DNA of 64,000 nucleotides from Chanos chanos. Its lineage: Eukaryota; Chordata; Actinopteri; Gonorynchiformes; Chanidae. The notes beneath the pieces were generated by a model, which saw only the letters and a program-made list of their open reading frames with translations, was not told where the DNA came from and did no database searches. Each line of letters begins with the position of its first letter. Positions within the stretch are counted from its first letter, which is position 1. Location of the stretch: assembly GCF_902362185.1 (NCBI RefSeq), contig NC_044504.1, positions 35,458,397 through 35,522,396 of the forward strand. Reading direction: 5' to 3'. The translations under genes were made by a program, and so were the position numbers. Shown in pieces: positions 25,819 through 39,140 of this stretch.

Positions 25819-28800
25819 ATGGCCATTCCAGAAGAGTCCGGGGCTAAAGCTGGTGTAGATACTGGTTCCAGTGCTGAGGGTACTGGTGAGGGGGCAGTTG
25901 AAGCAAATGGAGGACAGAGTACATTCACTAATGCACAGGTGAGAACACACACACACACACACACACACACACATTTCTCTCGTTCCTGTTTGGATGGATT
26001 CGTGTGTGGTGTGTTTGAAATTTTTATCGGTGTGCAATCAAGCCACGCAATGGGTGTTGACGTAAACACGATTTGGCTGGAGATCAGGATGTTTGTTTGT
26101 GTGTGATCACTGGCACATTAAGTTTCTCTGTGAATTTTAATGTGACCTTTTCAATAATGGACTCTCAGTCAGTCACTCTGCTCTGTTAATGAAGTGTTAA
26201 GCGCAGTGTCTAAGTGTGTCGTACATAATTTAATATGCAATACGAACTGATAAATAGTTGCAAATGTGAAAATATGCACTCTGACCATTAAAGGATGTTA
26301 GAGATTTGAGTCTGCTTTGTGAAGCAGCAATAGGTGTTGACTAGGTATTAGTAATCAAATTTTGGATTTGAATGACAGCAAAACATACATTTTAGCAAAT
26401 ACAGGGCAAAAATAATTGTTTGTTTTTATCTGGTTTAAAATAATGCCAGCTGGGGGTTTTTTCCCGTAAGTGTGGTATAATATGAGTGTTCTCTGTGTCT
26501 GTGTGTCTGAACAGGATGGCACAGCGGAGCAGCCGGACCCGACCAGAATAGAGGTTGTGTCTGTGACCGACGAGGAGCTCCCTGCCGTCGACACGCCAAC
26601 CACCCTTAACGTCAGTCCCATTGGCAGCCAGAACGCCAGTCCAGTTCAAGAGAATGGAACCAGCGACCCTGCCTCTGACACCGCACAGACACGGGACCCT
26701 CCTGCCGACAGCGCCAGCACGATGCCAGCACCGCCCAGCCCTGTGATCCCTGTCACCAAAGTGCAGCCGTTTCTGAGCGGTAAGACACCAGTGGTACATT
26801 TCTACTCAGTCATTTGCAGATGCTTTAGCCCAAAGCAACTCACAAAGAATATAGGAAGTAGGCAACACATGTCACTACACAAAAGGCAAGAACAATTCCA
26901 AGGACCATGTGTGGTATAAGTGCTTAATTGGATCCAATCATTTTTTAATAGATAAGAAATTGAGGTTAGTGGTGAAGACATCAGAAAGACAATATCAAAC
27001 CAGTGTTTAAAGAGAGTGTTTAAGACAGAGTTTAGAATACGTCACCCCTAAGCTCTGTCAGACAGGGGAACAGGCTGTGACTCACGAGGACCAGTGTGCA
27101 TCCTGGTTTTTAATGATCAGATCCAATTACAATTTGTGAGAATTTACTGGGTTGTGTAACACTGAAACCAGTTCATTAAAAAGGTGTACAGCGTGACAAA
27201 ATTAAAAGAACGTTGGGTTTTTTTCCTGTTTTGTTTTCCTCCTCAAATTTTTTAAAGAATCGCTTCTGTACTGTGTGATTTTGACAGCTGTGATTCACCG
27301 ACAGTTGTGAAAGCAAAGAAAGAATGCAGTATGACAGCCAAAGAAAAAATTACCTAAATCTAGATGGATTACCTAAATCTAGATGGATTACTTAAATCTA
27401 TAACAACCATAGATCAGAGTATAATCCCCAAACAGAGTACAGTCACAGAGCAGAATATAGACACAGAACAAAACAGGTCACTGAACAGAATACAATCACA
27501 GAGTAGCAGTGTGTGAGTTTGTTTAAGATGATAGATTACGCTCCATTGTAATCAGATTGTATTTCTCTCCCAATTCGTCTCTGCGATAAGACGATGTTCC
27601 GGAGGAGAAGACTCTTCGAGGGCGTCTCTTCGCACGCAGGATGGAGCTGTTGATTGGTGCGTGTGTGCTGCTGATACTCAGCCTGGCTCTGGGGGTGGGA
27701 CTAGGAGGTGAGTGACTAACTCCTGCCATCCTCTCATTTTCTCCTCTCCTAAATGACCACAACACAGCATATCACCCCAGCCAGCGTAAATAATGAATGA
27801 ACCCCATTCAGCTCCACAGCACGCCCCCCCACTCCTGCACACCCCCCCCCCCCCCCCCCCCCCCCACACTCCCACCCCCCCAGGTAAAAATAACAGAAGA
27901 CGTCTGGAGCACTGGCTGCCCAGTCCAAAAAGAACCAATAAAGAAACACTATGCCATGTCATGTGACCATAGTGCCTTGGTCATAATGTATGGACTGCAG
28001 TTAATAATGTATAAACTGATATGAAACTCAACTCAGTCGTTCATTATGCAGTGAAACAAATAGCTATCTCATAGCGTAGTATTGTAATACCCCATACAGA
28101 GATTGCTTATGCTGAGTTTCATTTGACGTAGAGAATACAGTTGATATTGTAAGTGCATTCTCTTCTTCTCCCTCTTTTTCTTTATCTTTCTATTTATCTT
28201 TCAGAGTTTGCGATGATGAGTGGGTAGATGACTAATGATGTTTATCTTGTTTTGGTTTTTTTTGTATCTTGTTTATCTTGTTTATATCTCTTGTTTACAG
28301 TGGGCTTGAGCTGTGCAGGGAAGTTCCGCTGTGGTTTCTCCTCCCAGTGCGTGGGCAGGTCTGCCCAGTGTGACGGACAGGTGGACTGTGACCACGGGGA
28401 AGATGAACTCAACTGTGGTGAGTGTCCTTCTTCCTCCACACCATTCTGTGTGTCTGGGGTTTTTTTTTTTCCTCCCCTGTGTATGTGCGTTTCTGAGCCT
28501 CTGCATGTTTCCACAGTGCGGCTGAGTGGGAAGAACTCTGTGCTACAGGTGTGCAGTGGGGGTGACTGGAAGACTGTTTGCTCAGAGGACTGGAACCCTG
28601 TTCTGGCCTTGTTAGCCTGTAAACAACTGGGTTACTCCAGGTAATGGTGGAGGACAGTTTGGGCTTTAAATTGGTCTTGAAACTCCAGGCATCGAAGACA
28701 CTTTCAGGATGCGTCTGTAATGTAGACAAAAAAGTCCATATTGTCCTGTTTCTCTCAGATATGTGGAGTCTAAGTCCCTCCCCATCTCATCAATAGAACA

Positions 28801-29923
28801 GGATCTTCAACACAACTTGGTGTCAATCAACCTTAGCCAGTATAACGTCCAGCAGATTGTGAAGATCCACAATGTATCCAGTCACAGGTGGGTCACGTGA
28901 CAAGTACATGATGACCTGAACAGATCATTATGAGAGATGCTTTGATTGGTTAGAATGGCTTTTGAACCTGGGCTCTTGCCTTATATGGTCATTCAGTCCT
29001 AAAGACTTGTCCAAGCAATGTCTACTGAGTAAGCCATTCTTCTGTAAGTTTTTTAAGTTAGTTTAAACTTAAGTAAATTTAAGAACTACATACTCTATCC
29101 ATCCATCCATCCATTCATCCATCCATCCATCCATTTATCCATCCATCCATTCATCCATCCATCCATCCATCCATTCATCCATCCATCCATCCATCCATTC
29201 ATCCATTCATTCCTTTGATTAAAAAGCACTTTTCAGTGTACTGGCTGGCATTGTGTTTTTTGATACTCATTTTGAATTGTACCCAACCAAACAATGTCAC
29301 TTTAGCCGAGGGGGAAACAAAACAATGAACTTGATGACCCCTTGGTAAAGTTAGATGCCAGCGCCGCCATTTAAACCCCCTCCCCCCCCATGATAAGGCT
29401 ATAGATTTGACTCAGAGGAAACCTGAACTCAGTCCTCAGACAGTATCTCCCACGTAACAAAGCGCCTTAGAATGACAAATGACAGAGGCAAAATTTCGAA
29501 GGCAAATTTACCCACCAGCATGGATACACATCATCTCTCTACTATGTAATCAAACCTGTATTTTCCCTCCACACGAATAGCTCGGTAGCACCCAAAGCCT
29601 TAATATACATGGTCATGTGTAAACATATCCACACACACAAGACAGCTGCCACAGGACTGGAGGACTAGCAGCTTAAATATCCAGGAACATTTAAATGAAC
29701 AGCTTATTTGTTTGTTTCTGGAAGAACATTTAGTTCACAATTAAGAGTTTTTTGCCTCTAGCTTTTCTATTCTTCACCAAGTCTTGCCTTGTTCATGTTT
29801 TAAATGCACCCACCCCAAGTATAGCTTCCACATGTTGCTATTCTATTTCATAGGTCACAATGCCCCCTGGTATATGATCTTTATTAAACTCTCTCCTTGA
29901 CTTTCCCTCTCTATCCCTTCATT

Positions 29924-29965
<42 letters not shown>

Positions 29966-31273
29966 GTAAAACTCAGTGTAGCACAGGGATGGTAACCACA
30001 CTAAAATGTTTAGGTGAGTACATGGGAATTATGCCACACTTACACTAAAATAAACCGAAAGACTAAAGTACTGATAGAATTTGATCCGTTTGAAAAAGAT
30101 TGCGATATAAATGAATAAGTGCATGTATTACACATAAATGGTACTAACGACACCAGAAGAATAGTTTTAGGCCATATAAGGCCCTGTCCTGTTCTGATGT
30201 CCAGGGACATTATAGGACAACTTATCCGTCCCCAGTTACGTCTGCATATGGAAACATTGACAGTGTTCTCAGTAGGCGCTGAATTTGATGAAGAATATCT
30301 CACTGAGGTTCTTTGTATTTGCACAGACTGTGGTTCCAGGCCTCAGTTCAGCAGTCGAATAGTCGGGGGTAATCTCTCCGTAGAGGGACAGTTTCCCTGG
30401 CAGGCAAGTCTTCACTTCCAGAGTGAGCACCTTTGTGGGGGATCCGTCGTAGCTTCCCGTTGGATACTAACAGCTGCACACTGTGTGTATGGGTAAGCCA
30501 AGCACATATTTACATACGCAAAGGCAAGTCTCACACGTAAACAGACTGGCTGAGGAACACTGTCCTTGAAATAATGCAAAATTTGTACACACGTGCGCAT
30601 AAACATATTGACATTAGATTTATTTTAGTCTGAAACCTGATAATATTAGACTTTTGTAATTGCAGTCACTTTTTCTCCTCTGCGTTTTCTCTGTCTTTAA
30701 CTCAGATTTGCATACCCTCAGCTGTGGGCGGTACACGTTGGTTTGACACAGCAGCCGGTCAATGGGGCGCAGTCTCTGGCCGTGGAGAAGATCTTTTATC
30801 ATGCCCGGTACCGCCCCAAAGGCCTGGACTATGACATCGCTTTAATGAAACTGGTTGAGCCACTAAACTTTAACGGTAACACTGACCCTTTGGCCCTGAC
30901 TCCTGGTTGCTCGAGAAATTGTTGACTCTTTGAAAGGGCCAACAAAGCACTGGAGTTGCTTGTGTTTGGCCAGGTGCACCCTGGGTAATGTAGTTGATTC
31001 CCCCACTATGTCTTTTAAAGGTTATGTTGAACCCATTTGCCTCCCTAACTTTGGAGAGGAGTTTGAAGATGGAAAGATATGTTGGATTTCTGGCTGGGGG
31101 GCTACAGAGGATGGAGGTGAGTCAGTCATGACAGAGAGGGGAGGAACAGAACAAAAGTGAGTAATAATGGGTGTGTTTTGGGGAGAGACCAGATGACTTC
31201 ACGGCCGTAGTAATGATCACAGAACACATCCACGATGCAGATATTATTATAGTATGCTAAATGCCTTGCATAT

Positions 31274-31313
<40 letters not shown>

Positions 31314-31839
31314 TGCACACACTCGAATGTCTTCTCTATGATGTGGTCTAGGTGAAGCGAGTGTATCTCTTCACTCTGCCCGGGTACCTCTGATCTCCAC
31401 TAAGGCCTGCAGCCAGCCTGAGGTATACCAGGGCTTCATCTCCCCGTGGATGATCTGTGCTGGATACCTGGAAGGAGGAACAGATTCCTGTCAGGTACCA
31501 TAACAGCCCTCTGACATTTAGACTTTATAGATATTTAATTACGAAAATCTTGTCAAGCAATTAATATTTCAGTTAATAATGACATATATTATGTTTACAG
31601 TACAGCAAACAATTGTGCACACCATAACAATGAGTCATTTTAATGCTGTGTGTGTCATGGCATGTAACAGGGGGACAGTGGGGGCCCACTAGCCTGTGAG
31701 GACTCTGGTGTGTGGAAGTTGGTTGGGGCCACAAGCTGGGGACAGGGCTGTGCAGAGAGGAACAAACCTGGAGTGTATACTCGCATCACAGAATCCCTTA
31801 CCTGGATACGGCAGCAAATGGAGGTACTGGGAGGATGGC

Positions 31840-31873
<34 letters not shown>

Positions 31874-32072
31874 CGTGTGTGTGTGTGCCCGTGTGTGTGT
31901 GTGTGTGTGTGTGCGCGTGTGTGTGTGTAATTTTTGAGGAACCAAAGGAAGCAGGAGTATCGAACAGAAGTAGGTTCGGAAAAGAGGAGTCTCATATTGT
32001 ACCATGCTGTATCTGCACAATGGAGAAAAAGAGTTTAGCTTTGATTGCTTACGAACCTCACCAGGATTGTGC

Positions 32073-32119
<47 letters not shown>

Positions 32120-32222
32120 CTTTATATAGCGAGATAATGTAGCAAAAATGCTGTACAGTTTCTTTTTTCCCTTGCAGAGAGAGGAGACTCTGAATCCATC
32201 TGCTGTGAGCTCAGACAGCTGA
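25819..32222 (+). CDS. tmprss3: Type II transmembrane serine protease 3
   Basis: Exons: 25819-25938, 26515-26779, 27591-27707, 28301-28417, 28517-28640, 28759-28887, 29967-30013, 30327-30492, 30706-30875, 31021-31116, 31352-31494, 31671-31823 and 32178-32222. Phases agree and give 563 residues. Order of parts: a cytoplasmic Ser/Thr/Pro/Glu-rich N-terminus (about 140 residues); a membrane anchor ([19 protein letters not shown]); an LDL-receptor class A module ([24 protein letters not shown]); a scavenger receptor cysteine-rich domain; then the activation site SSR/IVGGN and a trypsin fold. The triad is His in LTAAHC, Asp in DYDIALMKL and Ser in GDSGGPL. Asp in TDSCQGDSGG, six before that Ser, predicts cleavage after Arg/Lys. 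The match to TMPRSS3 runs throughout ([24 protein letters not shown]). Human TMPRSS3 is needed for hearing. The N-terminus is about 100 residues longer than in human (454 residues). Confidence 0.94.
26800..26930 (-). repeat. SINE-like fragment next to tmprss3 exon 2
   Basis: Contains TCATTTGCAGATGCTTTAGC followed by CCAAAGCAACTCACAA. This is the reverse of the fish SINE tail AGTCGCTTTGGATAAAAGC...TCTGCTAAATG. A plus-orientation copy of that tail lies at about 47915-47960. Confidence 0.55.
27842..27865. repeat. Poly-C run in a tmprss3 intron
   Basis: About 24 C, in the intron after the transmembrane exon. The surrounding 60 bases are almost all C and A. Confidence 0.85.
29096..29214. repeat. 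(CCAT)n tetranucleotide repeat in tmprss3 intron 6
   Basis: Roughly 29 units of CATC with occasional CATT changes. Confidence 0.92.
29930..29964. repeat. (CT)n microsatellite forming a tmprss3 polypyrimidine tract
   Basis: Runs directly into the TAG acceptor for the 47-bp exon starting at 29967. This parallels the pdxk exon-11 acceptor. Confidence 0.88.
31842..31929. repeat. (TG)n microsatellite in the last tmprss3 intron
   Basis: Begins 18 bases after the exon-12 donor. Together with the GATA repeat in the same 354-bp intron, simple repeats fill more than a third of it. Confidence 0.9.
32072..32120. repeat. (GATA)n tetranucleotide repeat
   Basis: About 12 uninterrupted units in the last tmprss3 intron, 57 bases before the final exon. 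Confidence 0.92.
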
Positions 32223-35200
32223 CGGGGGCAGTACTGAGCAATTACCGCAGACCACACTGTGAAAGAATACTTTAAACTAAAAATCCAGCTTCTTTATTCT
32301 GATGGCATAACAACCACTGGTGTGACCTCCTCTGTGTTGAGGAGCTTTGAGGAGTTTAAGTCTTGTCTGTCATCAGAGCTCATCACACAGTCACAGGGTG
32401 GGCGTCTGTCTGTCTGTCTGTTACCGGCTGACTCTACAGAGGAACCCCGCTGCCCTGTGAGTGAGACCTCACAAAGTGACCAGACACCTTAAAATAAGGT
32501 TATGGGTTATTCATGGCCCTGCGATTTGACTACAACCTGCCAGAATCTTTCCAATTTATCTCAGTGTAGGACTACAGAGAAGGAGATCACGAAAATAAAA
32601 AAATCCTTGCTGAAAGAAACGTCGAGTAATCGATCACTGCAGATGTCAGGGATCAGAAGGATGAAGGCAGCATTGCAAGTGACATAAATGTGACGTGAGA
32701 TACTGCTGAGATCAAACACTCAAAATCTCTGAGACGGAATGGACAAAGACATGAACATGGCTCTCAGTAACACGGATGTCACATATCTCTCCAGTTCAGA
32801 TGAACTATACCCTGCAGTTCATGACTGTGAGTTCATATAAATTCTAATCTTGTTACTAGACCTCTTGTGATGAGACCCTCTGCTTGAGAACTGCAAGACA
32901 GAGAACGACAAAATTGAAACACAAAGAGGTACAGAGATAGGAAAAAAAATGGTACATCCCTAGAATGATGACAAAAGATATTAAATGATGCCCTAAGAAA
33001 CTCTGTGGTGCTACTATTTTAATTTGCCAAGGTGCTGAAGAACAGAATTGAAGAATCACTGAGAGATAACAGCCAACAAAAAGAATCTACTCCTCCGGAG
33101 TGGATGAAAAGTGGAACAATGGCTGCATTTTTCCTTAACACCCAAAGGGATCTCTTGGTCACAGTACAAATCAGCTAAAAATAAAAAAAAGACCCAATTT
33201 ATGAACAGTTGTCACTGGAACAGTGTGGTTCTTTTTTCAGCCATGTCCAATCAGAGGCAAAACAGTAACTTCCTCTACAAGGTGGAGAAGAAATTCACCA
33301 TTCCTTGAAAAGCCACAAAGAACTTTCCATCATGAGCAAGTATGGCCTCTGACGGAGGACCCGGGGGACTCCTGCTGGGCCGGTACGTCTAGTTCAGATG
33401 CCACATGTCAACTGCAGTACCAAAATTCGTCCACAAGATGGAGCTATTTTATCGGAAAATCCACACAGTTTGTGACACCGTGGTGGGACGTAAAGTTGTG
33501 GAACTCCAAATCACCGAAACGCTTCAGAAAGCTGAAGGACTATATATCAACTGAAGTCCTGTCTAGCTTGCTGTAACTGGTCATCAAAACCGAGATTACA
33601 TATAGCACACTGAATTATATAGATAACCTACTAATTTTAATTTAAATGTGTAATTTTGGTGTGGTGTTACTCTGATAATCATACTGGTGTTGACGAACAG
33701 TAACTGACAAACAGGGAATGATATTCACCATTCTCTTCCTCATTAGTCGTAAAAAGAATCTGTCGAAATCCAAGACTGTTTCAAAGATCATTATACAATG
33801 ATTTAATGAGATAGTGATTTAAAGGTCATCATGATTTATTATGCTTTCAGCACAGATATTCCAGTAAGTATCCATTTGGAAATGCTAAAGTCCAATATAA
33901 TTGACAGGGCTCTAATCTTCGTGCCCTCTGTAGGGTTAAGACACTTCCTTGAGAAAATCGTTGCTTTGTAAATAAGTAATTATGCATGATCTGAAATAAC
34001 TTGTTCACAGTGATTCAGGAATCTCAGCTGGAAATTCTGCTGCACCTTTATGATATTGCTGAGCTATGTGTAAATGAAACAAAGCCAGAGGCTTAAAATG
34101 ATGTATTCTAACTTGTGTTATTAAGACCACAGCAAAGTCTTTGCATTCAAAGCAATGCAATGGAGTTAATATTTGTTACTAATTGTTGTTATTAGTTATG
34201 CTAATATACAACACATTAATTATTTCATTAAACTGCAAAGGTCCATGGTTATTTTATGATCAGGACATTTTAATCCCATGAACCACAGTTGTTCAGGACA
34301 TCTCTCTTGGACTCAAACTTTGGGTATGAAAAAACCTATTTCTTTTCACATTTCCAGAATCAAAGATATACTTTCAGTTTCTTCAGTATTCATGCTGCTT
34401 TAATTGTGATTGGACTATCCTAATTTACAGAAACTTTCTTAAGAATGAATTTGTCATTCCCAATCATTTTTGCCTCCTATGTATGCAATGGGAATTAATG
34501 TATATTTTTTTCAAAGAGACTGGCACAATGCAAACGAGATTAAATCAGCATTTGATAAGACTTCATTATGATTGAGGATGTCAGCAGTTTCAATGGTAAA
34601 TTTCGCCCCCCCCCCCCCCCCCCCCAACAGTTACAGCTAATACTATAACATTATCTCTCTCAATCCTGTAAACTTATTCTTGATTCAACCATTCGACCAT
34701 TCTCTTATATCACTGAAAGGAAGGGACACTTACTGATTCAAACATCTGTGTTTTTTATTGGATGAATTCGATAGTGGATTCATGAATTCATGCTTATCGA
34801 CTGTTTCATTTTACAAAAGAGAAATCACGTAAGGCCTTTTTTATAGCTTGCGGTAAAACCAATTTACATTTTTCTTTTAAATCATCTTTCTTTCAACATT
34901 ATTTAGAAAATTCCAACAAACCCTGACCAACAGGGTACCTAATTTAATAATGTTTTTTTTGTACATAAATATTCCTTAAAAAACACAAAAACAAACAAAT
35001 GAAAAAACCAACAATGTTTTTTCATGTTCATATAAAAATAAGCATCTCTCTCTTTTTTTTTTTTTTTTCTCTCAGAGGCTCTCTTTAAGCCTTGGAGTCT
35101 TCGTAAGCATGAGTATACTGGAGGAAAAACACTAGCATGCAGTGTGTGTGGAAAACCAGCGCAAAGGACAAACTTGTAAAGTGTTGGCATCCAAAACAGT

Positions 35201-35732
35201 CATCATACAAAAGCAAAATCATTAACAAACAATCACTAACGGACCTCAAAAAAACTTTCAGAGCTGTTCAACGTTTTTTTCTTTCTGTCTGTTTTTCGTT
35301 CTTTCTTTCTCTTTTTTTTTCTTTTTACTTTTCCATTTCTTTATAGTATTATACAAAAAAAGTGCACTTGCCTACACATCTACTCAATAAAAAACAGTTT
35401 CTGAAATGAAACTCCTGACTGTCTTAGCAGACCTTTGTCTGTTAGCTTTGTGCTCTCTGTAAACTGTTAATGTGTGAGTGTACAAAGGACTACGTCTACA
35501 TATAGTACAATTAAGGGGGTTTTTTTGTTGTTGTGTACAATTTCCTTTCATTACCCCTTTTCTCTCTGTAGTGTATGAGTATCAGCAGTGCTAAGGCTGT
35601 ATATGTGAGCTGCGGTTTTACTTGTGAGAGCACATGAATATATATGTAGGTAAATCACTGTGCACCTCTGTCGTTGTGTGGAAGTTTTCGGATCAGCGTA
35701 TGCATGCGTGTGTGTGTGCGTGCGTGCGTGTC
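32223..35732. other. Convergent 3' UTRs and intergenic DNA between tmprss3 and pknox1
   Basis: tmprss3 and pknox1 point toward each other. Most of the right half (about 34750-35732) is probably pknox1 3' UTR; a reverse-strand AATAAA lies at 34751-34756. The piece 32500-33600 has short open frames, including one of 117 codons at 33223-33576, but no domain that I recognise. A poly-C run lies at about 34606-34625. Confidence 0.5.
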
Positions 35733-37529
35733 TCAGTCACTGGCGTCCAGGCCCAGGCCGTGCATGTTAGCGGAGGACAGGTGCATGTCGTCCTCGTCGC
35801 CGCTCTCGTCCGTTTCCTCTTCGCTGTGATTGCCTAGTTCGGCCTGTTGCATCGCCAGCGCGGCCCCGTCGGACAACGTCTGAAACCCGTCTACGCTCAT
35901 GCCGACAGTCACCATGGTACCTAAATGAACAGAAAACGAAATGAACACACAACCACCGTTTGATTACCAAAACTGGTCTGAATCAGTGTGTCTTTCTACC
36001 ATGGGTTCTTTTCAAAGCCTCATTATCAAAGTATTTCATTCATTTGGCCTGCGCCCAGGCCAGACTTGATAACACTTGATGACACTAATAAGATTATTCT
36101 AAACCGGTGTCTGAACAACAAGGCATCTCTGTACATGTTACTGTCAGTTTTTGCATATCAAAGATGCCTTCTCGAGAAGAAAGAATGGAAAGGCTCTCAA
36201 AGACATTTGACAAGGGTTATCCAAGAACGGGTTAAGTCAAGGGCAACTGGACTTGGTTTGTAGACACTTGAAGACGTTTCACCTCTCATCCAAGAGGCTT
36301 CTTCAGGTCTGACTGACTGGTGGGGAATCCTAGGTATTTAACCACTGTAGGGACGTTACCAAGGCTTTGGCTAGCGTTATGAAGGCTTTGGCTAGCATTA
36401 ACAAGGGTTCATCTTATGTTTTGATAAAAAAAAAAAAAGACAGGATTTGCGTGTCAAACTGAAGTGAGACGTGATCCTTTCTTGTTTGCTTTGTGGACAG
36501 TTTTGTTTGTTGTTGTTTATACTTGCGATCCTTTCTTGTTTGTTGTGTATAACAGCCTTTCTGAGATATTGAAAGCCAGTACCGTCTGGCATGGCAAGCT
36601 GTTGCTGGGGTACGGAGGAGGCGATGGAGTCGGGCCAGAAGCGCTGCAGAGGCCTGTTCTGTGGCGTCTTCTTCTTGGACTTGGGAGTTTCTGCCGAGCT
36701 GGCGTCCAGCATAGGCTGGAGGATCCTCCTGCGTGCGTTTATGAACCTACAGTGGAGGAAAGCGTACTGGTTTAGCATAGTGGACAAGAGGCCCAATCAG
36801 GAACAGGAGGCCGACGTTAACTGACCAATCAGCTGAGTGGCCGGGATGAGTTAGTTCATTGCAATGAAAATTCAGCCCTTGTGTTCTTATAATGTTATTG
36901 AGAGACTGTTTGACTAACCAGTTGTTGACCTGTAGTAAGGTCAGATTTGTCTGGGAGGCGATCTGTTTCTTCTCATCCTCTGTGGGATAGGGATGCTGAG
37001 GAAAAAGAAGGGGGTGGGGGTTGGGGGTTGGGGGCGGGGGGGAGGACAGAACCATGAGTGAAGTGGAAAGTTAAAGAAGAGGCCTCCCTGGGCATTCAGG
37101 CCAGAGGTGACAGTTCTGAGCAGACGTGACTCACCCCGATGTGCTGGAAAAGCCATGAGCGCATGACGTTGGTGGCGTGTTTGGGGAGGACGCCTCGTTT
37201 ATTTTTGGACGAGCTGTCATCGGCACTGAAGAAACTCAGGTCCTGATTTAGCTGCAACTGGAGCTACGAGGAAGAGTCAGGCACATCAAATGAATGGATC
37301 TCTGGGTATGTGTATGTATGTATGTACGTATGCACGTACGTGTGTATGTATATATGAGTGAGCGTGTGTGTAATATGCAGTTAATGTGCAGTTCTCCCTG
37401 TGACAGAGTGAAAGAGTGATCCTAACCTGTGAATTCTGAATGCGTATTGTCCCAGGTGACAGGGTTTGTGTCACTACTTGTCCTTGTGGTGTGACTACTG
37501 TAACAGGCTGGTAAACAGTGCCACCTGCA

Positions 37530-37560
<31 letters not shown>

Positions 37561-38645
37561 GATGACTACTTAAGAATGATGATTATCTCCATTTTTACCA
37601 TTTATGACAAAGGAACACATTGGTAATAGCAGTGTTAAGTATATCTAGCGAGACGAGATGTGGATGTTTAAGGATCACGCAATAAAAACGATTTAATTTA
37701 GAATATCATGACACTTCTATCAGTGGTTCTGTCTGGTTCGGATGTGATCCAAAGGGACCTTTTCGGGAGTCGTAACTCGTACCTGCCACCATCTGGGTCG
37801 GGTTAACCGCCGTCACTGTAACGTTGCCTTGCTGGAGGGCTGAGGCAGGGACCATAATACCCTGAGGACTGACAGACCCTGTGAAAGAACTGGAAGTCTG
37901 CAAAAAAAAATTACATTATATTTCTTTATTCTGACTTTATAGAAGTGGGTAACTGGCAGTAAGTCCACCTGGAGACTCACCTGGGTTTGTGTAGGTGAGT
38001 AAGGACTGCCCGGCTCTCCGCTGAGCAGAGTCTCGCTGTTCATCTTGGTCTTAAGACAGGCGATGTAGCGGCTGCAGAAATCTTTACACAGGTCATTGAC
38101 CTTCTCCAGCTCCAGCAGGTGAATCCTTAACACCTGGATAGCTTTGACCATCTGAAAACGCAGGCGAACGACACAGAAACAATTAGCGACGGCCACAAAT
38201 TCCACCGCTGTCCAGCGTGACTGAGTGAGACGCGGTTCGAGTGTCGTTTCAGTGACGTCTGAGTGAGGTGAGGTTTCTCACCAGGTTGTCAAGTTCGGGG
38301 TCTTCGCTGAAGAAGGCTTTGCCTTCTTTCTCCTGACCACGTACAAAGTTCTCAATGTCAACGTCGAAACTGGCAGAGGTCACACAGTCAGAACCCTGAG
38401 TGGACAGCTCACATTTCTCAAAGAGTAATGCCAACAAAGGGAACAGGGGATGCCTGGGACACACAAACACACATACATATACATAAAGTTAAGATATTAA
38501 ATATACCTGATATGACAGAAGAGTATTAAAAATGGAAAAGGGAAAGTCTGTTAACGGACTGAGGCAGAATGAGGTGGAGTGAGACTGAGATAAACCACAG
38601 ATCCGACAAGAACAAGTGTTTATCCGGTGTGTGTGCATGTTTGTT

Positions 38646-38680
<35 letters not shown>

Positions 38681-39091
38681 TTATATACTTGTAAATGGAA
38701 GCCTTGTCTGCATCCATTGGTGTCTGGGGCTTAGTGGGGGAGGGGCTGCTGAGTTTCCCTGTGTTCCCATCATTCAAGCCTTTCTCTGGGTCACCGTCAC
38801 CCTGCTCCACTCCCTGCATCTAAACCACAGTGGACAAAAACATATTATTTGAAATCTTTCAGCAGGCTAGAAAAAGTACATAAAAACACGTTCAAAAAAA
38901 CAAATTTCACGTTAGCACGCTTCTTAAACCTAAACATTCAGTGTGCTTTCATACAAACAACCAACACTCATAAAGTAATATGTGTTGACCCAAGATTTAA
39001 AATAAAAAGACTGCCTCTCCTCTTAGCCCACCTGTTGCTCTCCCTCCTGGTACTTCTCTATAGACGTGGACTGGGCTTCCATCATTTCCAT
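35733..39091 (-). CDS. pknox1: PBX/knotted-1 homeobox 1 (PREP1) transcription factor
   Basis: Coding exons on the minus strand: 39091-39032, 38819-38689, 38453-38282, 38151-37981, 37897-37783, 37524-37427, 37263-37135, 36995-36919, 36746-36583 and 35920-35733. Phases agree and give 434 residues; human PKNOX1 has 436. The N-terminal MEIS/PREP domain that binds PBX is visible (HPLFPLLALLFEKCE, ASFDVDIENFV, MVKAIQVLRIHLLELEKV, DLCKDFCSRYIACLK). A Gln/Val/Thr-rich linker follows. The TALE homeodomain is encoded over three exons and carries the PYP three-residue loop extension (HPYPTEDEKKQIA) and recognition helix WFINARRRI. The C-terminus is acidic. Nuclear partner of PBX in Hox-related regulation. 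The start may be 39091 or the in-frame ATG at 39085. An exon of 5' UTR starts at 39140, and a first non-coding exon ends with a donor at 41176. Confidence 0.96.
36240..36420 (-). mobile_element. Penelope-like element fragment (candidate)
   Basis: In reverse complement this contains CTGAAGAAGCCTCTTGGATG, then AGAGGTGAAACGTCTTCAAG, a block I associate with the ends of a very common fish Penelope-like retroelement. It is a short, broken fossil in the last pknox1 intron, with no coding part. The family call is from memory. Confidence 0.4.
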
Positions 39092-39140
39092 AGCTGCTGC
39101 CAGTATTAACACATTATAGAGACGGGCAGCAGCAAAACAC

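Noticed and set aside
31655-32257. 200-codon minus-strand frame over the tmprss3 end
   Set aside because: Antisense to a real exon and made largely of His-Thr repeats from a (TG)n microsatellite.
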